Source: an uncultured Lentisphaerota bacterium (lineage in GTDB: Bacteria; Verrucomicrobiota; Kiritimatiellia; CAIQIC01). Taken from it: a DNA stretch of 50,537 bases. The stretch covers positions 1 to 50,537 of the forward strand of contig CAITZM010000152.1 of assembly GCA_903896925.1 (NCBI GenBank), written 5' to 3'. How positions within the stretch are numbered: position 1 is the stretch's first letter; each line of letters starts with the position of its first letter. Both the position numbers and the translations under genes were made by a program. Under the pieces are notes generated by a model, which saw only the letters and a program-made list of their open reading frames with translations, searched no databases and was not told the DNA's origin. Positions 40,432-49,772 of the stretch are shown here, piece by piece.

Positions 40432-41747
40432 GCGCCACCGCCCAACTGACCTTGCGCCAGCAGGCTGAAGCACGCCTGAAAGCTCAGGAAGGGCAGCCGT
40501 CAGCGGGCAGCGGCCAGTCGTCCGCGGAAGAGGCGAGCCAGGTGCTCCACGAGTTGCGGGTCCATCAGCTCGAGCTGGAGATGCAGAACGAAGAGTTGCG
40601 CCGGGCGCAGACGGAACTGGATGCCGCACGCGCCCGCTATTTTGACCTCTACGATCTGGCCCCGGTCGGCTATTTCACCGTCAGTGACAAGGGCTTGATC
40701 CGGGAGGCCAACCTCACCGCCGTCGCCCTGCTGGGCGCCACCAAAGGCACCTTGGTCGCGCGACCGTTCTCGCAATTCATCTGCCACGCCGACCAGGACC
40801 GGTACTACCTGTTCCACCGGCAACTGCTGGCGACCGGTCAGCCGCAAGGGTGCGATCTCCAGATCGTGAAACCGGACGGGACTCACTTCTGGGGTCACCT
40901 GCAAGGGAACACCACGACGGACGCGACGGGCGCGACCGTGTTCCAACTCATCTTGTCCGACATCACCGCCCGCAAGCAGGCGGAGCAGCGGCTGCGGATG
41001 TTCTCGCAAGAAATCCTGGCCGCGCGCGAGAACGAGCGGAAGCAGGTGGCCTCCGATTTGCACCATGATGTGGGCTCGCTGGCGGTGGGGCTTTCCGCCT
41101 ATTTTGATGCGATCGAACAGGACCTCCGTTCCGGGAAAGCCAAGGAAGCGCTCCAGTGGGTGCGGCGGACCCGGAAGCTGTTTGACAAGTCAGTGGCCCA
41201 CCTGAAGGGGGTGGCCGTCCATCTGCGGCCGCCCGAACTCGACCTCCTCGGGCTGCGCGCCGCCTTGCGCCAACACTTCGCCCAGATCACCAGGCACCGC
41301 GGCACCCGGATCCATTTCCGAGAGACGTTGGGACGCCGGCGTATTGCGGAAGACACGGCCACGATTCTGTTCCGCATTGTGCAGGAGACGCTGACGAATG
41401 CCATCACGCACGGTCAGGCGACACGGGTGGACGTGAACCTCCGGGCCGCGAAAGAGGCCATCCGGTTGACCATACGTAACAACGGCAAGGGCTTCGATCC
41501 CTCCGCCTCCCGGGCGCCCGCGCAGATCGGCCTCCTCGTGATGCGGGAAATGGCGACGTTCGCCGGGGGCACGTTCACGATCGACTCCCAACGGGGAGCA
41601 CCAACGACGGTGCGGGTGAGCCTGCCGCTGACGGCTGCGACGTTGGCGCCGGGCACCGGCACGTTGCGGGCGGAAACGCTGGCCCTGGGCACGACGGCCC
41701 GTGGCGCCGGCCGCGGCTTGCGGTCGCAGGACAGGAGTGGCGCATGA
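40428..41747 (+). CDS. PAS sensor histidine kinase (NarX/HisKA_3 type), cytoplasmic
   Basis: 439 residues. An N-terminal helical coiled coil (E-L-R-V-H-Q-L-E-L-E-M-Q-N-E-E-L) leads to a PAS domain (Y-F-D-L-Y-D-L-A-P-V-G-Y, D-I-T-A-R-K-Q). HisKA_3 has the phosphoacceptor His212 in D-L-H-H-D-V-G. The ATPase domain has Q-E-T-L-T-N-A-I-T-H, G-K-G-F-D-P and G-L-L-V-M-R-E-M. No membrane helix is present. A Thr/Gly/Arg-rich tail of about 40 residues ends in the overlap with the NarL-type regulator gene (ATGA), its obvious partner. Confidence 0.9.
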   Translation: MSATAQLTLRQQAEARLKAQEGQPSAGSGQSSAEEASQVLHELRVHQLELEMQNEELRRAQTELDAARARYFDLYDLAPVGYFTVSDKGLIREANLTAVALLGATKGTLVARPFSQFICHADQDRYYLFHRQLLATGQPQGCDLQIVKPDGTHFWGHLQGNTTTDATGATVFQLILSDITARKQAEQRLRMFSQEILAARENERKQVASDLHHDVGSLAVGLSAYFDAIEQDLRSGKAKEALQWVRRTRKLFDKSVAHLKGVAVHLRPPELDLLGLRAALRQHFAQITRHRGTRIHFRETLGRRRIAEDTATILFRIVQETLTNAITHGQATRVDVNLRAAKEAIRLTIRNNGKGFDPSASRAPAQIGLLVMREMATFAGGTFTIDSQRGAPTTVRVSLPLTAATLAPGTGTLRAETLALGTTARGAGRGLRSQDRSGA

Positions 41748-42400
41748 GCATCCGACTGGTCATTGCCGATGATCATCCGGTGGTCCGTGACGGGCTGCGG
41801 TTGACCGTGGAACGCAGCGGCGAGAACATCGTGGTCGTCGGCGAGGCCGCCGACGGCCGGGAAGTCCTGCAGCTGGCGGAGTCACGGCCCGCCGATGTGT
41901 TCATCCTCGATATCATCATGCCCAACCTGAACGGGATCGAAACCGCCCGCGCATTGCTCCAGCGGTTCCCGTCCGTGAAGGTCATCATGCTGAGCTTGCA
42001 CGACACGAAAGCCATGGTGGAGGCGGCGTTGGCGGCCGGGGCGCGGGGCTACTTGACGAAGGAAATGGCCACGCGCAACGTCGTGGACGCCGTGAAAGAG
42101 GTGCATGCGGGACGCTACTATCTCTGTCCCAAAATAGCCCAGTTTGTGGTCGAGGCCGGGCGCCAGGGGCCCACAGGCTTGCGGAAGCGCGGCGCTGCTC
42201 CCGTGGCGCTCACGGGGCAGGAAAGAAAAGTCCTGCAACTCGTCGCCGAAGGCCACAGCACCAAGGACATTGCTGCGCTGCTCGCCTTGTCGGTCAACAC
42301 CATCCACGCCCACCGGACCAACCTGATGGCCAAGTTGAACCTGCACAAGCAGTCCGAACTCGCCCGCTACGCCATCAAGTCCGGCATCGCCAAACTCTAG
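41744..42400 (+). CDS. NarL/FixJ-family response regulator
   Basis: 218 residues. The receiver domain has D-D at 9-10, phosphoacceptor Asp56 in F-I-L-D-I-I-M-P and the conserved Lys in L-T-K-E. A LuxR-type helix-turn-helix follows (L-T-G-Q-E-R-K-V-L-Q-L-V-A-E-G, S-V-N-T-I-H-A-H-R). It is overlapped by the upstream kinase gene and is the only DNA-binding output protein in this cluster, so it may set transcription for the whole locus. AGGAG precedes the ATG. Confidence 0.94.
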   Translation: MSIRLVIADDHPVVRDGLRLTVERSGENIVVVGEAADGREVLQLAESRPADVFILDIIMPNLNGIETARALLQRFPSVKVIMLSLHDTKAMVEAALAAGARGYLTKEMATRNVVDAVKEVHAGRYYLCPKIAQFVVEAGRQGPTGLRKRGAAPVALTGQERKVLQLVAEGHSTKDIAALLALSVNTIHAHRTNLMAKLNLHKQSELARYAIKSGIAKL

Positions 42401-42473
42401 CCTCAAAAGCTGCCTGATCTAGCCCTTTCAGGCTATAGCCCTCTGCCCCGCGGTGTGTGACCGTACGGCAGAT

Positions 42474-42644
42474 ATGAACGCTAAAAAGAACACACGGCCG
42501 AAACGGGCGGGCGTTTCCAGCAAGGGTCCCAAGCCGGAGCGCGCGGCTCGCGCCAACGTCTTCATGTATGCGCACGGCGAAGAAACCATGGCCACGCGGC
42601 GGCCGCAGCCAGCCGCCGCGGCGAACCGACCGGGGCTCCCATGA
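42474..42644 (+). CDS. Small basic protein coupled to the PAS sensor gene
   Basis: 56 residues, about one quarter Lys and Arg (M-N-A-K-K-N-T-R-P-K-R-A). Its TGA overlaps the next ATG (ATGA), the junction type of this cluster. No domain is recognised. The preceding 73 bases hold a small TAGCC/GGCTA stem-loop (42420-42435) and no clear promoter. A real coding role is likely from the overlap but unproven; it could be a leader ORF that couples translation. Confidence 0.4.
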   Translation: MNAKKNTRPKRAGVSSKGPKPERAARANVFMYAHGEETMATRRPQPAAAANRPGLP

Positions 42645-45337
42645 ACACCCCCGGTCACGTCAGTGAATCCACGGCTGACGGCAGCGGCCTCAGGCTGGGC
42701 GCCCTGCTGCTCGGCGTGCGTATCGGGGGCCTCGGCACGGCGGTGATCGGCGGCGCAGCGCTGCTCGGTTGGATGCTGGGCTGGCCGCTGCTGGCGAGTT
42801 TGAGCACCAGCTCGATCCAGATGGCGCCGAGCACGGCCGTCCTTTTATTGCTTGCGGGCGCGGCCGTCGGCTATCGCGCCTGGGCACCGTCGAGCATGCG
42901 CGCCTATCGGATCGGCCAGACGTTGGGCGGCCTGATCGTCGGGGTGGCGCTCCTGTTGATCACGTTGGGCTGTCTCCACCTTCACTGGTCTGTTGAACAT
43001 CTCGGGCTGAACATCGTCCATACGGCCGGCGAGGCGCCCCGCGGACACATGTCGCCGTTGACGGCGTGCTTCTTCCTGCTGGCTGGTGTGTCATTTCTGG
43101 CCGCGCTCTCGCCGGCTTCCATCCCGGCGTGGCGTGCCACCCTGGCGCTGGGCGCTGCGGGTCTGCTGTTGGGGCCTAGCCTGCTTTTTTTGCTGGCCTA
43201 TCTCTACGGCGCACCCCTGTTCTACGGCGGCGCGTTTATCCCGCCTGCATTCAATACGCTCATGGCCTTCACAACGTTGGGTCTGGCGCTGCTGGCCTTG
43301 GCCGGCCGGGCCGCCGGGCTGTCGCGCCCGGAGCCCGCCGTTGAGGGCTCCATCTTCGTTCGGTTCGCCCTGCTGTTTCTTCTGCTCGCGGTGGGCCTCA
43401 TCTCCGCGGGCTATGTTGCCGTTCAGAATTTCGCACGCCAGTACCGCGACACCGCGGAGCACCAACTGGCCAGCATCGCGGATTTGAAGGTGAGCGAACT
43501 GGTGCAGTGGCGCCGGGAACGGCTGGGCGATGGCAACCTCTTTTTCAGGAATCCCAACTTCGCCGCCCTGGTGCAGCGTTTCCTCGCACAACCGGAGGAG
43601 GCCGAGGCCCAACGCCCGTTGCAGGATTGGCTGGGAAAAATCCAAGTTTATTACAACTACGACCAGGTGCGTCTGTTGGACCCACAAGGCCGCCCGCTCC
43701 TGTCCCTTCCCGCCGACCAGCACCCCCTCTCCGCCACGGTGTTGCAGCGCCTGCCGGAAGTCCTGCGGGCGGGCCAGGTGGCTTTCCAGGATTTTTACCG
43801 GGATGAGCACGACCGGCGCATCTATCTGGCGGTGCTGGTCCCGCTGTTCGATGCCGTGCAGACCAACCGTCCGCTCGGACTGCTCAAGCTGCGCATCGAT
43901 CCAGAACACTACCTCTATCCCTTCATCCAGCGCTGGCCTACGCCCAGCCCGTCGGCCGAGACGTTGCTCGTCCGCCGCGAGGGGCCGGAGGCCGTGTTCC
44001 TGAACAAGCTCCGGTTCCAGACCGATGCCGCGCTGAATTTCCGCGCGCCTTTGGACCAGTTCCGCTTGCCCGCGGCGCAAGCCGCCTTGGGCCACGAGTG
44101 CATCATGGATGGCGTGGACTACCGCGGCGCGGCGGTGCTGGCCGCAATCAGGATGATCCCTGGCTCACCCTGGGGGCTGGTTGCGCGCGTGGACACCGCG
44201 GAAGTGTATGCACCTTTACGCGAGCGCCTCTGGCAGGTCGTCGCCATGCTGGGCGCACTGCTGCTCGCCGCGGGGCTGGGTGTGGGCCTGCTCTGGCGGC
44301 AGCAGCATGTCCGGCTCTACCAGGACCGTGCGGCGGTCGCGGAGGAGTTGCGCGCTTCGGAGTTGCGTTATCGCCGGCTGTTCGAAGCCGCGCGCGACGG
44401 CGTGCTGATCCTCGATGCCGGGACCGGGATGGTCGTGGACGTCAATCCGTTCCTGATCGAGTTGCTGGGTTTGTCACGCGAGCACTTCCTCGGCAAGAAG
44501 GTCTGGGAACTGGGCTTCTTCAAGGATGCCCTCGCCAACGAAGACAACTTCCGGGCGTTGCAGCAGAAGGGGTACGTCCGTTACGAGGACATGGCCTTGG
44601 AAGACGCCGACGGGCAGAGGCACGAGGTGGAGTTCGTCAGCAACGTCTATCTGGTGAACCAGCAGAAGGTGATCCAGTGCAACATCCGCGACATCTCCGA
44701 GCGCAAACGGGCCGAAGCAGTGCAAAGGGAGAGCGAGCAGCGTTATCGCGATCTCTTCGACAACATGCTCAACGGTTTCGCCTATTGCCGGATGATCTTC
44801 GAGCAGGATCAGCCGCGGGACCTTGTCTACCTGGCCACTAACGACGCCTTTGAAAAGCTGACGGGACTGCAGCATGTGGTGGGCAGGAAAATATCCGAGG
44901 TCATCCCCGGCATCCGGGAATCCGATCCGGAGCTGATCGCGCGCTATGGGCGCGTGGCTCGTACGGGCGTGCCCGAACGGTTCGAATTTTATACCGAGGC
45001 CCTGAAAATGTGGTTGGATCTCACGCTCTATAGCCCCGCACCGGATCATTTCGTAGCGGTATTCGACGTGATCACCGCGCGCAAGCAGGTGGAGGCGGCG
45101 CTGCGCGAGCAGGGTGATTTCCTGCGCGTCAGCAACAACGAATTGACCCGCCTCAACCGCCTCGTCACGGGCCGCGAACTGCGCTTGATCGAACTGAAAC
45201 AACAGGTCAACGAGCTGGCCGCCCAGTTGGGCCAGCCGAGGCCGTATGCGCTGGCCTTCATGGATGCGGCGGCAGCGAACCTTCTCCGGAGCCAAGCCCA
45301 ACCCGGCGAGCCGGGGTCAGGGACAGCGCCCCTCTGA
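42641..45337 (+). CDS. Membrane PAS sensor without a kinase domain
   Basis: 898 residues. The first 240 hold about seven membrane helices (MASE-like). A helix near 240-262 leads into a periplasmic sensor region (about 265-530) resembling a Cache-type fold (Y-N-Y-D-Q-V-R-L-L-D-P-Q-G-R-P-L). Another helix lies near 535-555. Two PAS domains follow (R-Y-R-R-L-F-E-A-A-R-D-G and R-Y-R-D-L-F-D-N-M-L-N-G). The tail is a coiled coil (T-R-L-N-R-L-V-T-G-R-E-L-R-L-I-E-L-K-Q-Q-V) with no His-kinase, GGDEF or phosphatase motif. It lies 35 bases before kaiC, so signal output to KaiC or the following kinase is plausible. Confidence 0.82.
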   Translation: MNTPGHVSESTADGSGLRLGALLLGVRIGGLGTAVIGGAALLGWMLGWPLLASLSTSSIQMAPSTAVLLLLAGAAVGYRAWAPSSMRAYRIGQTLGGLIVGVALLLITLGCLHLHWSVEHLGLNIVHTAGEAPRGHMSPLTACFFLLAGVSFLAALSPASIPAWRATLALGAAGLLLGPSLLFLLAYLYGAPLFYGGAFIPPAFNTLMAFTTLGLALLALAGRAAGLSRPEPAVEGSIFVRFALLFLLLAVGLISAGYVAVQNFARQYRDTAEHQLASIADLKVSELVQWRRERLGDGNLFFRNPNFAALVQRFLAQPEEAEAQRPLQDWLGKIQVYYNYDQVRLLDPQGRPLLSLPADQHPLSATVLQRLPEVLRAGQVAFQDFYRDEHDRRIYLAVLVPLFDAVQTNRPLGLLKLRIDPEHYLYPFIQRWPTPSPSAETLLVRREGPEAVFLNKLRFQTDAALNFRAPLDQFRLPAAQAALGHECIMDGVDYRGAAVLAAIRMIPGSPWGLVARVDTAEVYAPLRERLWQVVAMLGALLLAAGLGVGLLWRQQHVRLYQDRAAVAEELRASELRYRRLFEAARDGVLILDAGTGMVVDVNPFLIELLGLSREHFLGKKVWELGFFKDALANEDNFRALQQKGYVRYEDMALEDADGQRHEVEFVSNVYLVNQQKVIQCNIRDISERKRAEAVQRESEQRYRDLFDNMLNGFAYCRMIFEQDQPRDLVYLATNDAFEKLTGLQHVVGRKISEVIPGIRESDPELIARYGRVARTGVPERFEFYTEALKMWLDLTLYSPAPDHFVAVFDVITARKQVEAALREQGDFLRVSNNELTRLNRLVTGRELRLIELKQQVNELAAQLGQPRPYALAFMDAAAANLLRSQAQPGEPGSGTAPL

Positions 45338-45372
45338 CCATGGAACCTTAAACTTGCGAAAGGATAGCCACG

Positions 45373-47106
45373 ATGAAGAAAGAAATCAAAAAACAGACTC
45401 CGATCCTGCCCAAAGCGCCCACCGGTATCCAGGGCTTGGACCAGCTCACCGGCGGCGGCCTGCCCAAGGGGCGGCCCACGCTGTTGTGCGGCAGCGCCGG
45501 CTGCGGCAAAACCCTCCTGGCCATGGAATTTCTCGTGCGCGGTGCCACGCAGTTCGGCGAGCCGGGCGTCTTCATGGCGTTCGAGGAACGCATCGAGGAA
45601 CTGGCGCAAAATTTCGCCTCGCTCGGCCACGATCTCAACGCGCTGGTCGCGCAGAAGAAACTGGCGCTGGACTTTGTCCGCGTCGAGCGGAGCGAAATCG
45701 AAGAGGCCGGCGAGTATGACCTCGAAGGCTTGTTCATCCGGTTGGGGCACTCGATCGACCGGATCGGCGCCAAGCGCGTGGTGCTCGATACCATCGAGAC
45801 GCTCTTCTCCGGGCTGACCAACGCCGCCATCCTGCGTGCCGAACTGCGCCGCCTGTTTCGCTGGCTCAAGGACAGGGGCGTCACCGCCATCATCACGGGC
45901 GAGCGCGGCGAAGCCACCCTGACCCGCTACGGGCTGGAGGAATACGTGGCCGATTGCGTGATCATGCTCGACCACCGCGTGAGCGAGAACATGTCCACGC
46001 GGCGCTTGCGTATCGTCAAGTATCGCGGCTCCAGCCACGGCACGGGGGAGTATCCGTTCCTGATTGACGAGGCCGGCATCTCCCTGCTGCCGATCACCTC
46101 GCTGGGGCTGAAGCACCCGGCCAGCACGGAGCGGGTGTCCTCCGGCCTGCCGGGCCTGGATGCGATGATGGGCGGTCTGGGCTACTACCGCGGCAGCAGT
46201 GTGCTGGTGAGCGGCACGGCGGGTTCGGGCAAGACGAGCCTCTCGGCGCATTTTGCCGCCGCCGCTGCCGCGCGCGGCGAGCGCTGCCTGTGGTTCGCCT
46301 TCGAGGAATCGGCCAACCAGATCACGCGCAACATGCGCTCCATCGGCCTGGACCTGGAGCGGCCGGTCCGGCAGGGGCTGCTGCGTTTTCACGCGGAACG
46401 GCCCACGATGTCCGGGCTGGAAATGCACCTGGTGACCATGCACAAGCAGGTGCAGGAGTTCCAACCGCGCGTCGTGATCATCGATCCGATCACGAACTTC
46501 ACGGCGCTCGGAAGCGTCCTGGAGATCAAAGCGATGCTGACGCGGCTGATTGACTATTTCAAGCAGCAGCAAATCACCGCGCTGTTCACCAGCCTGAACT
46601 CGGGCGGGCGGGCCGAGGAAGCGCCCGAGGTCGGCGTCTCCTCCTTGATGGACACCTGGCTGCTGCTGCGGGATATCGAGAGCGGTGCGGAACGGAACCG
46701 GGTGTTGCACCTGCTGAAGTCGCGCGGCATGGCCCACTCCAACCAAGTGCGCGAGTTCCTGCTGACCGACCGCGGGGTGGAGTTGCGGAACGTCTATCTC
46801 GGACCGTCCGGGAGCCTGCTCACCGGCAGCGCGCGTGGGGTGCTGGAGGCGCAGGAACAAGCCCAGTCCCTCGTGCGCGAACAGGAAGCGTCGGGCCGGA
46901 CGCGGGCGCTGGAGCGCAAGCGGGCTGCCCTGGAGGCGCAGGTCGCGGCGCTGCGGGCAGAGTATGGCGTCGAGGAGGCGGAACTCCAGCGGGGGATTGC
47001 GCAGGGCGCTGCGCGCACCGCGATGCTGGCCAGTGACCGCGTCGAGATGGGCCGGCAACGGCAAGCCGTTGTAAAGGCCACGCTGAAAACGCTGAAAACA
47101 AAGTGA
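45373..47106 (+). CDS. kaiC: KaiC-family RecA-like ATPase/kinase (circadian-type)
   Basis: 577 residues with AAAGG upstream of ATG 45373. Two tandem RecA-type domains: Walker A at 40-47 (G-S-A-G-C-G-K-T) and at 281-288 (G-T-A-G-S-G-K-T), catalytic Glu pairs at 71-72 and 311-312. In the second domain V-S-S-L-M-D-T aligns with the autophosphorylation site of cyanobacterial KaiC, giving Ser423-Ser424 in place of Ser-Thr. The last 70 residues are a coiled coil rich in Glu, Arg and Ala rather than the KaiA-binding tail. Two KaiB genes follow directly. No KaiA is seen, as usual outside cyanobacteria. Confidence 0.93.
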   Translation: MKKEIKKQTPILPKAPTGIQGLDQLTGGGLPKGRPTLLCGSAGCGKTLLAMEFLVRGATQFGEPGVFMAFEERIEELAQNFASLGHDLNALVAQKKLALDFVRVERSEIEEAGEYDLEGLFIRLGHSIDRIGAKRVVLDTIETLFSGLTNAAILRAELRRLFRWLKDRGVTAIITGERGEATLTRYGLEEYVADCVIMLDHRVSENMSTRRLRIVKYRGSSHGTGEYPFLIDEAGISLLPITSLGLKHPASTERVSSGLPGLDAMMGGLGYYRGSSVLVSGTAGSGKTSLSAHFAAAAAARGERCLWFAFEESANQITRNMRSIGLDLERPVRQGLLRFHAERPTMSGLEMHLVTMHKQVQEFQPRVVIIDPITNFTALGSVLEIKAMLTRLIDYFKQQQITALFTSLNSGGRAEEAPEVGVSSLMDTWLLLRDIESGAERNRVLHLLKSRGMAHSNQVREFLLTDRGVELRNVYLGPSGSLLTGSARGVLEAQEQAQSLVREQEASGRTRALERKRAALEAQVAALRAEYGVEEAELQRGIAQGAARTAMLASDRVEMGRQRQAVVKATLKTLKTK

Positions 47107-47117
47107 GGACCTCCAGC

Positions 47118-47441
47118 ATGAAACCTAAACCAGATGCATCGAGCGACATCGATTTTTGGAAGTTGCGGCTCTACGTGGCGGGGCAGACATCCAAATCCTT
47201 GACGGCGTTCACCAACCTCAAGCGCCTCTGTGAGGAACGCCTGCAGGGGCGCTATGTAATCGAGGTGATTGACCTGCTCAAGACACCCCAACTGGCTGAG
47301 GATGACCAGATCTTGGCCATCCCCACCCTGGTCCGGAAACTCCCTGTCCCCATTCGCAAGATCATCGGCGACCTCTCGAACACCGAACGCGTGCTGGTCG
47401 GCCTTGACCTGCAGCCTGCGAGCGACCGGAGGACCACTTGA
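47118..47441 (+). CDS. kaiB: KaiB-like protein, first copy
   Basis: 107 residues, thioredoxin-like KaiB fold. ATG 47118 has GAGG upstream. It carries W-K-L-R-L-Y-V-A-G-Q-T, L-C-E-E-R-L, Y-V-I-E-V-I-D-L and A-I-P-T-L-V-R-K-L-P, with cis-Pro, all typical. KaiB binds the phosphorylated KaiC ring and recruits output proteins. The gene ends in a TTGA overlap with the second copy. Confidence 0.92.
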   Translation: MKPKPDASSDIDFWKLRLYVAGQTSKSLTAFTNLKRLCEERLQGRYVIEVIDLLKTPQLAEDDQILAIPTLVRKLPVPIRKIIGDLSNTERVLVGLDLQPASDRRTT

Positions 47442-47785
47442 AAAGGAACCCCGCCAGCGAGGACTCCACGGCTGCTTTCGAGCAAACGCTGGCGCAGATC
47501 GGTGACGGTCACTACGTCCTGCGCCTGTACCTGACTGGCCACACGAACCGCTCGCTCAAGGCCGTCCAAGCCGTCAAAGCCCTGTGCGAGCAATACCTGA
47601 AGGGCCGCTATGATTTGGAGGTCGTGGACCTGTGTGATCAGCCCGAGCGGGCCCAAGCCGCCCAGATCATCGCCGCGCCCACGCTGGTCAAGGAACTCCC
47701 CCCGCCGTTGCGGCGGTTGATCGGCGACCTCACCAACACTGACCGGGTGCTGATCGCGTTGGACCTCAAACCCCGGAAGAACTGA
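47438..47785 (+). CDS. kaiB: KaiB-like protein, second copy
   Basis: 115 residues from TTG 47438, which overlaps the first copy's TGA (TTGA); GGAGG seven bases upstream fixes this rare start. Core motifs match: Y-V-L-R-L-Y-L-T-G-H-T, L-C-E-Q-Y-L, Y-D-L-E-V-V-D-L, A-A-P-T-L-V-K-E-L-P. It has an extra N-terminal extension of about 20 residues. The two copies are clearly different in sequence, so they may bind KaiC in different states or bind different partners. Confidence 0.9.
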   Translation: MKRNPASEDSTAAFEQTLAQIGDGHYVLRLYLTGHTNRSLKAVQAVKALCEQYLKGRYDLEVVDLCDQPERAQAAQIIAAPTLVKELPPPLRRLIGDLTNTDRVLIALDLKPRKN

Positions 47786-47787
47786 CC

Positions 47788-49772
47788 ATGCCGAACGCCC
47801 AGGACAACAGCAGCCAAGTGCGCCGCGAACTCGAAGATGCGCGGCTGCGCCTGGCCGAAGCGGAAGAAACGCTCAACGCCATCCGCAACGGCGAAGTGGA
47901 TGGCTTGGTGGTCGCCGGGGCGGAGGGGCAGCAGGTCTTCACGCTGCAAGGCGCGCAAGAACCTTACCGCCTGCTGATCGAACAGATGAGCGAAGGCGCG
48001 CTGACGCTCTCGCGGGACGGCATCATTCTCTACGCCAATCAACCTTTCGCCAAGCTGCTCCAACTGCCACCCGGCCGCATCATCGGCGCGGCGCTGCGGA
48101 ACTTCGTCGTTCCAGCGGACCAGCCGGCTCTCGCGGGTTTGCTCGCAGCGGCTGTGGGCGGACACGCCTCGGAAGAGGTGTCATTCCGCACCGCCGCCGA
48201 CACCGTGGTCCCGGTGCGCCTGGGGCTGAGCCGGCTGCAGTTGGGCACGGAAGCCTTGCTGTGCGCCGTGGCGACCGACATCACCGCGGAGAAGCAAAGG
48301 GCCGTCGACCTGCAGCAGCTGGCCGACGCTCTGGAGGCGCGGGTTGCGGAGCGCATCAAGGATCTCGCCGCGTCGCGGCTCGCGACCCTGAACCTGATGG
48401 AGGAAGAGGTCGAGGCACGCCAGGCCGCGGACGAGGCCAATCGCTGCCTGACGCAAGAAATCACCGAGCGCAGGCAGGCGCAGGCGGAACTGGCCCAAGC
48501 GAAGGCGCTCTTGCAAGCGGCCTTGGATTGCAGCTCGGCGGGCATTGCCATTGCCGATGCGCCGAACGGGCTGCTGCGCTATGTGAACCGGGCGGGTTTG
48601 CTGATTCGCGGCGCCGGCGAGGCCGAGGCGGTGGCCGGCGTGGATATCAACCAATACGTCGCCAGTTGGCAACTGCTGGATCTCGATGGTACTCCGCTAA
48701 AGCTGGAGCAGGTGCCGCTGGCGAGGGCCGTGCTGTTTGGCGAACAGAACAGCCGGGAGTTCATCATCCGCCGCGACGAACACGAAGACCGGACCGTGCT
48801 GGCGAACGCGGCGCCCATCCGCAACCCGGCGGGCCAGGTCATCGCCGGCATCGTGGTGTTCGTGGACATCACGGAGAGCAAGCGGATGGAGGCGGAAATC
48901 CGCCAGCTCAACGCCCATCTGGAGCAGCGCGTGCGCGACCGCACCGCCCAGCTCACCGCGGCCAACAAGGAGCTGGAGGCGTTCAGCTATTCCGTCTCGC
49001 ACGATCTGCGGGCGCCGTTGCGGGCGATGGATGGATACAGCGCGGCCTTGCTGGAGGACTGCGCCGGCCTGTTGGACGAGTCCGCGCAGCACTATTTGCG
49101 CCGCATCCGGGCCGGCAGCCAGCGGATGGCGGAGTTGATCGACGACCTGCTGAGCCTCTCCCGCGAGACGCAGGCGCCGATGCGGCACGAGCGCGTAAAC
49201 CTGACGGCGCTGGCCGGAGAGATCGGTGCGGACCTGCAGCGGGCGCAGCCCGAACGCACACTGGAGTTCGTTGTGGCCCCGGACCTGGCGGCCGACGCCG
49301 ACCCGCGGATGGTGCGGGTGGTGCTCAACAATCTGCTCAGCAATGCCTGGAAGTTCACGGGCAAACGCGACGGAGCGAAGATTGAGGTCGGGCAGGTGGC
49401 GGGTGACGAGGGGCGTGTGTCGGGTGAGGCCAGCGTAACCTCCGCCCCTCGCCCCCCGCCCCTTCTGCTGCCCCCTCCGCCCCTCAAGGCACCATTCGAA
49501 ATCCGCCATCCGAAATCGTCTTCTTCGTCCGTGACAACGGCGCAGGGTTCGACATGGCCTATGCCGACAAGCTCTTCGGCGCCTTCCAGCGGCTGCACAC
49601 CCAGGAGGAGTTCGCCGGCTCGGGCATCGGCTTGGCCCTGGTGCAGCGGATCATGCACCGCCATCGCGGCCGGGTGTGGGCCGAGTCCAGCCCCGGCCAG
49701 GGCGCCACCTTCTACTTTACGTTTGGGAAGGAAGTGAACGATGTACGCGAAAAAAACCATTCTGCTGGTTGA
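47788..49772 (+). pseudogene. PAS histidine kinase broken by a repeat insertion and frameshift
   Basis: From ATG 47788, two bases after kaiB: coiled coil, PAS (to about 180), coiled coil, second PAS, then HisKA with His405 (S-V-S-H-D-L-R-A-P-L) and the start of the ATPase domain (N-N-L-L-S-N-A-W-K-F-T). After K-I-E-V-G the frame enters repeat DNA and loses homology, ending at 49737. The rest of the ATPase domain (D-N-G-A-G-F-D-M, F-Q-R-L-H, G-S-G-I-G-L-A) continues in another frame from about 49512 to 49772. The kinase therefore lacks its G boxes in frame. A frameshift sequencing error is possible, but the repeat insert is not explained that way. Confidence 0.75.
49393..49515. repeat. Repeat insertion in the kinase gene
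   Basis: A stretch of about 120 bases between coding homology blocks. Left part: GGTGACGAGGGGCG, then GGGTGAGG. Right part: CGCCCCTC twice (able to pair with GAGGGGCG), then TTCGAAATCCGCCATCCGAAATC with CGAAATC heptamers. Composition and structure differ from the flanks. It resembles the heptamer insertion in the GH95 gene in kind, not in sequence. Confidence 0.65.

Noticed and set aside
42420..42435. TAGCC-CTTTCA-GGCTA stem-loop between the NarL-type regulator and the small basic gene
   Set aside because: Only a 5-bp stem and no U-run. It is too weak to call a terminator, and the downstream genes continue on the same strand.
45046..47064. 672-codon minus-strand ORF opposite kaiC
   Set aside because: No motifs, and it overlaps both Walker A coding regions of kaiC.
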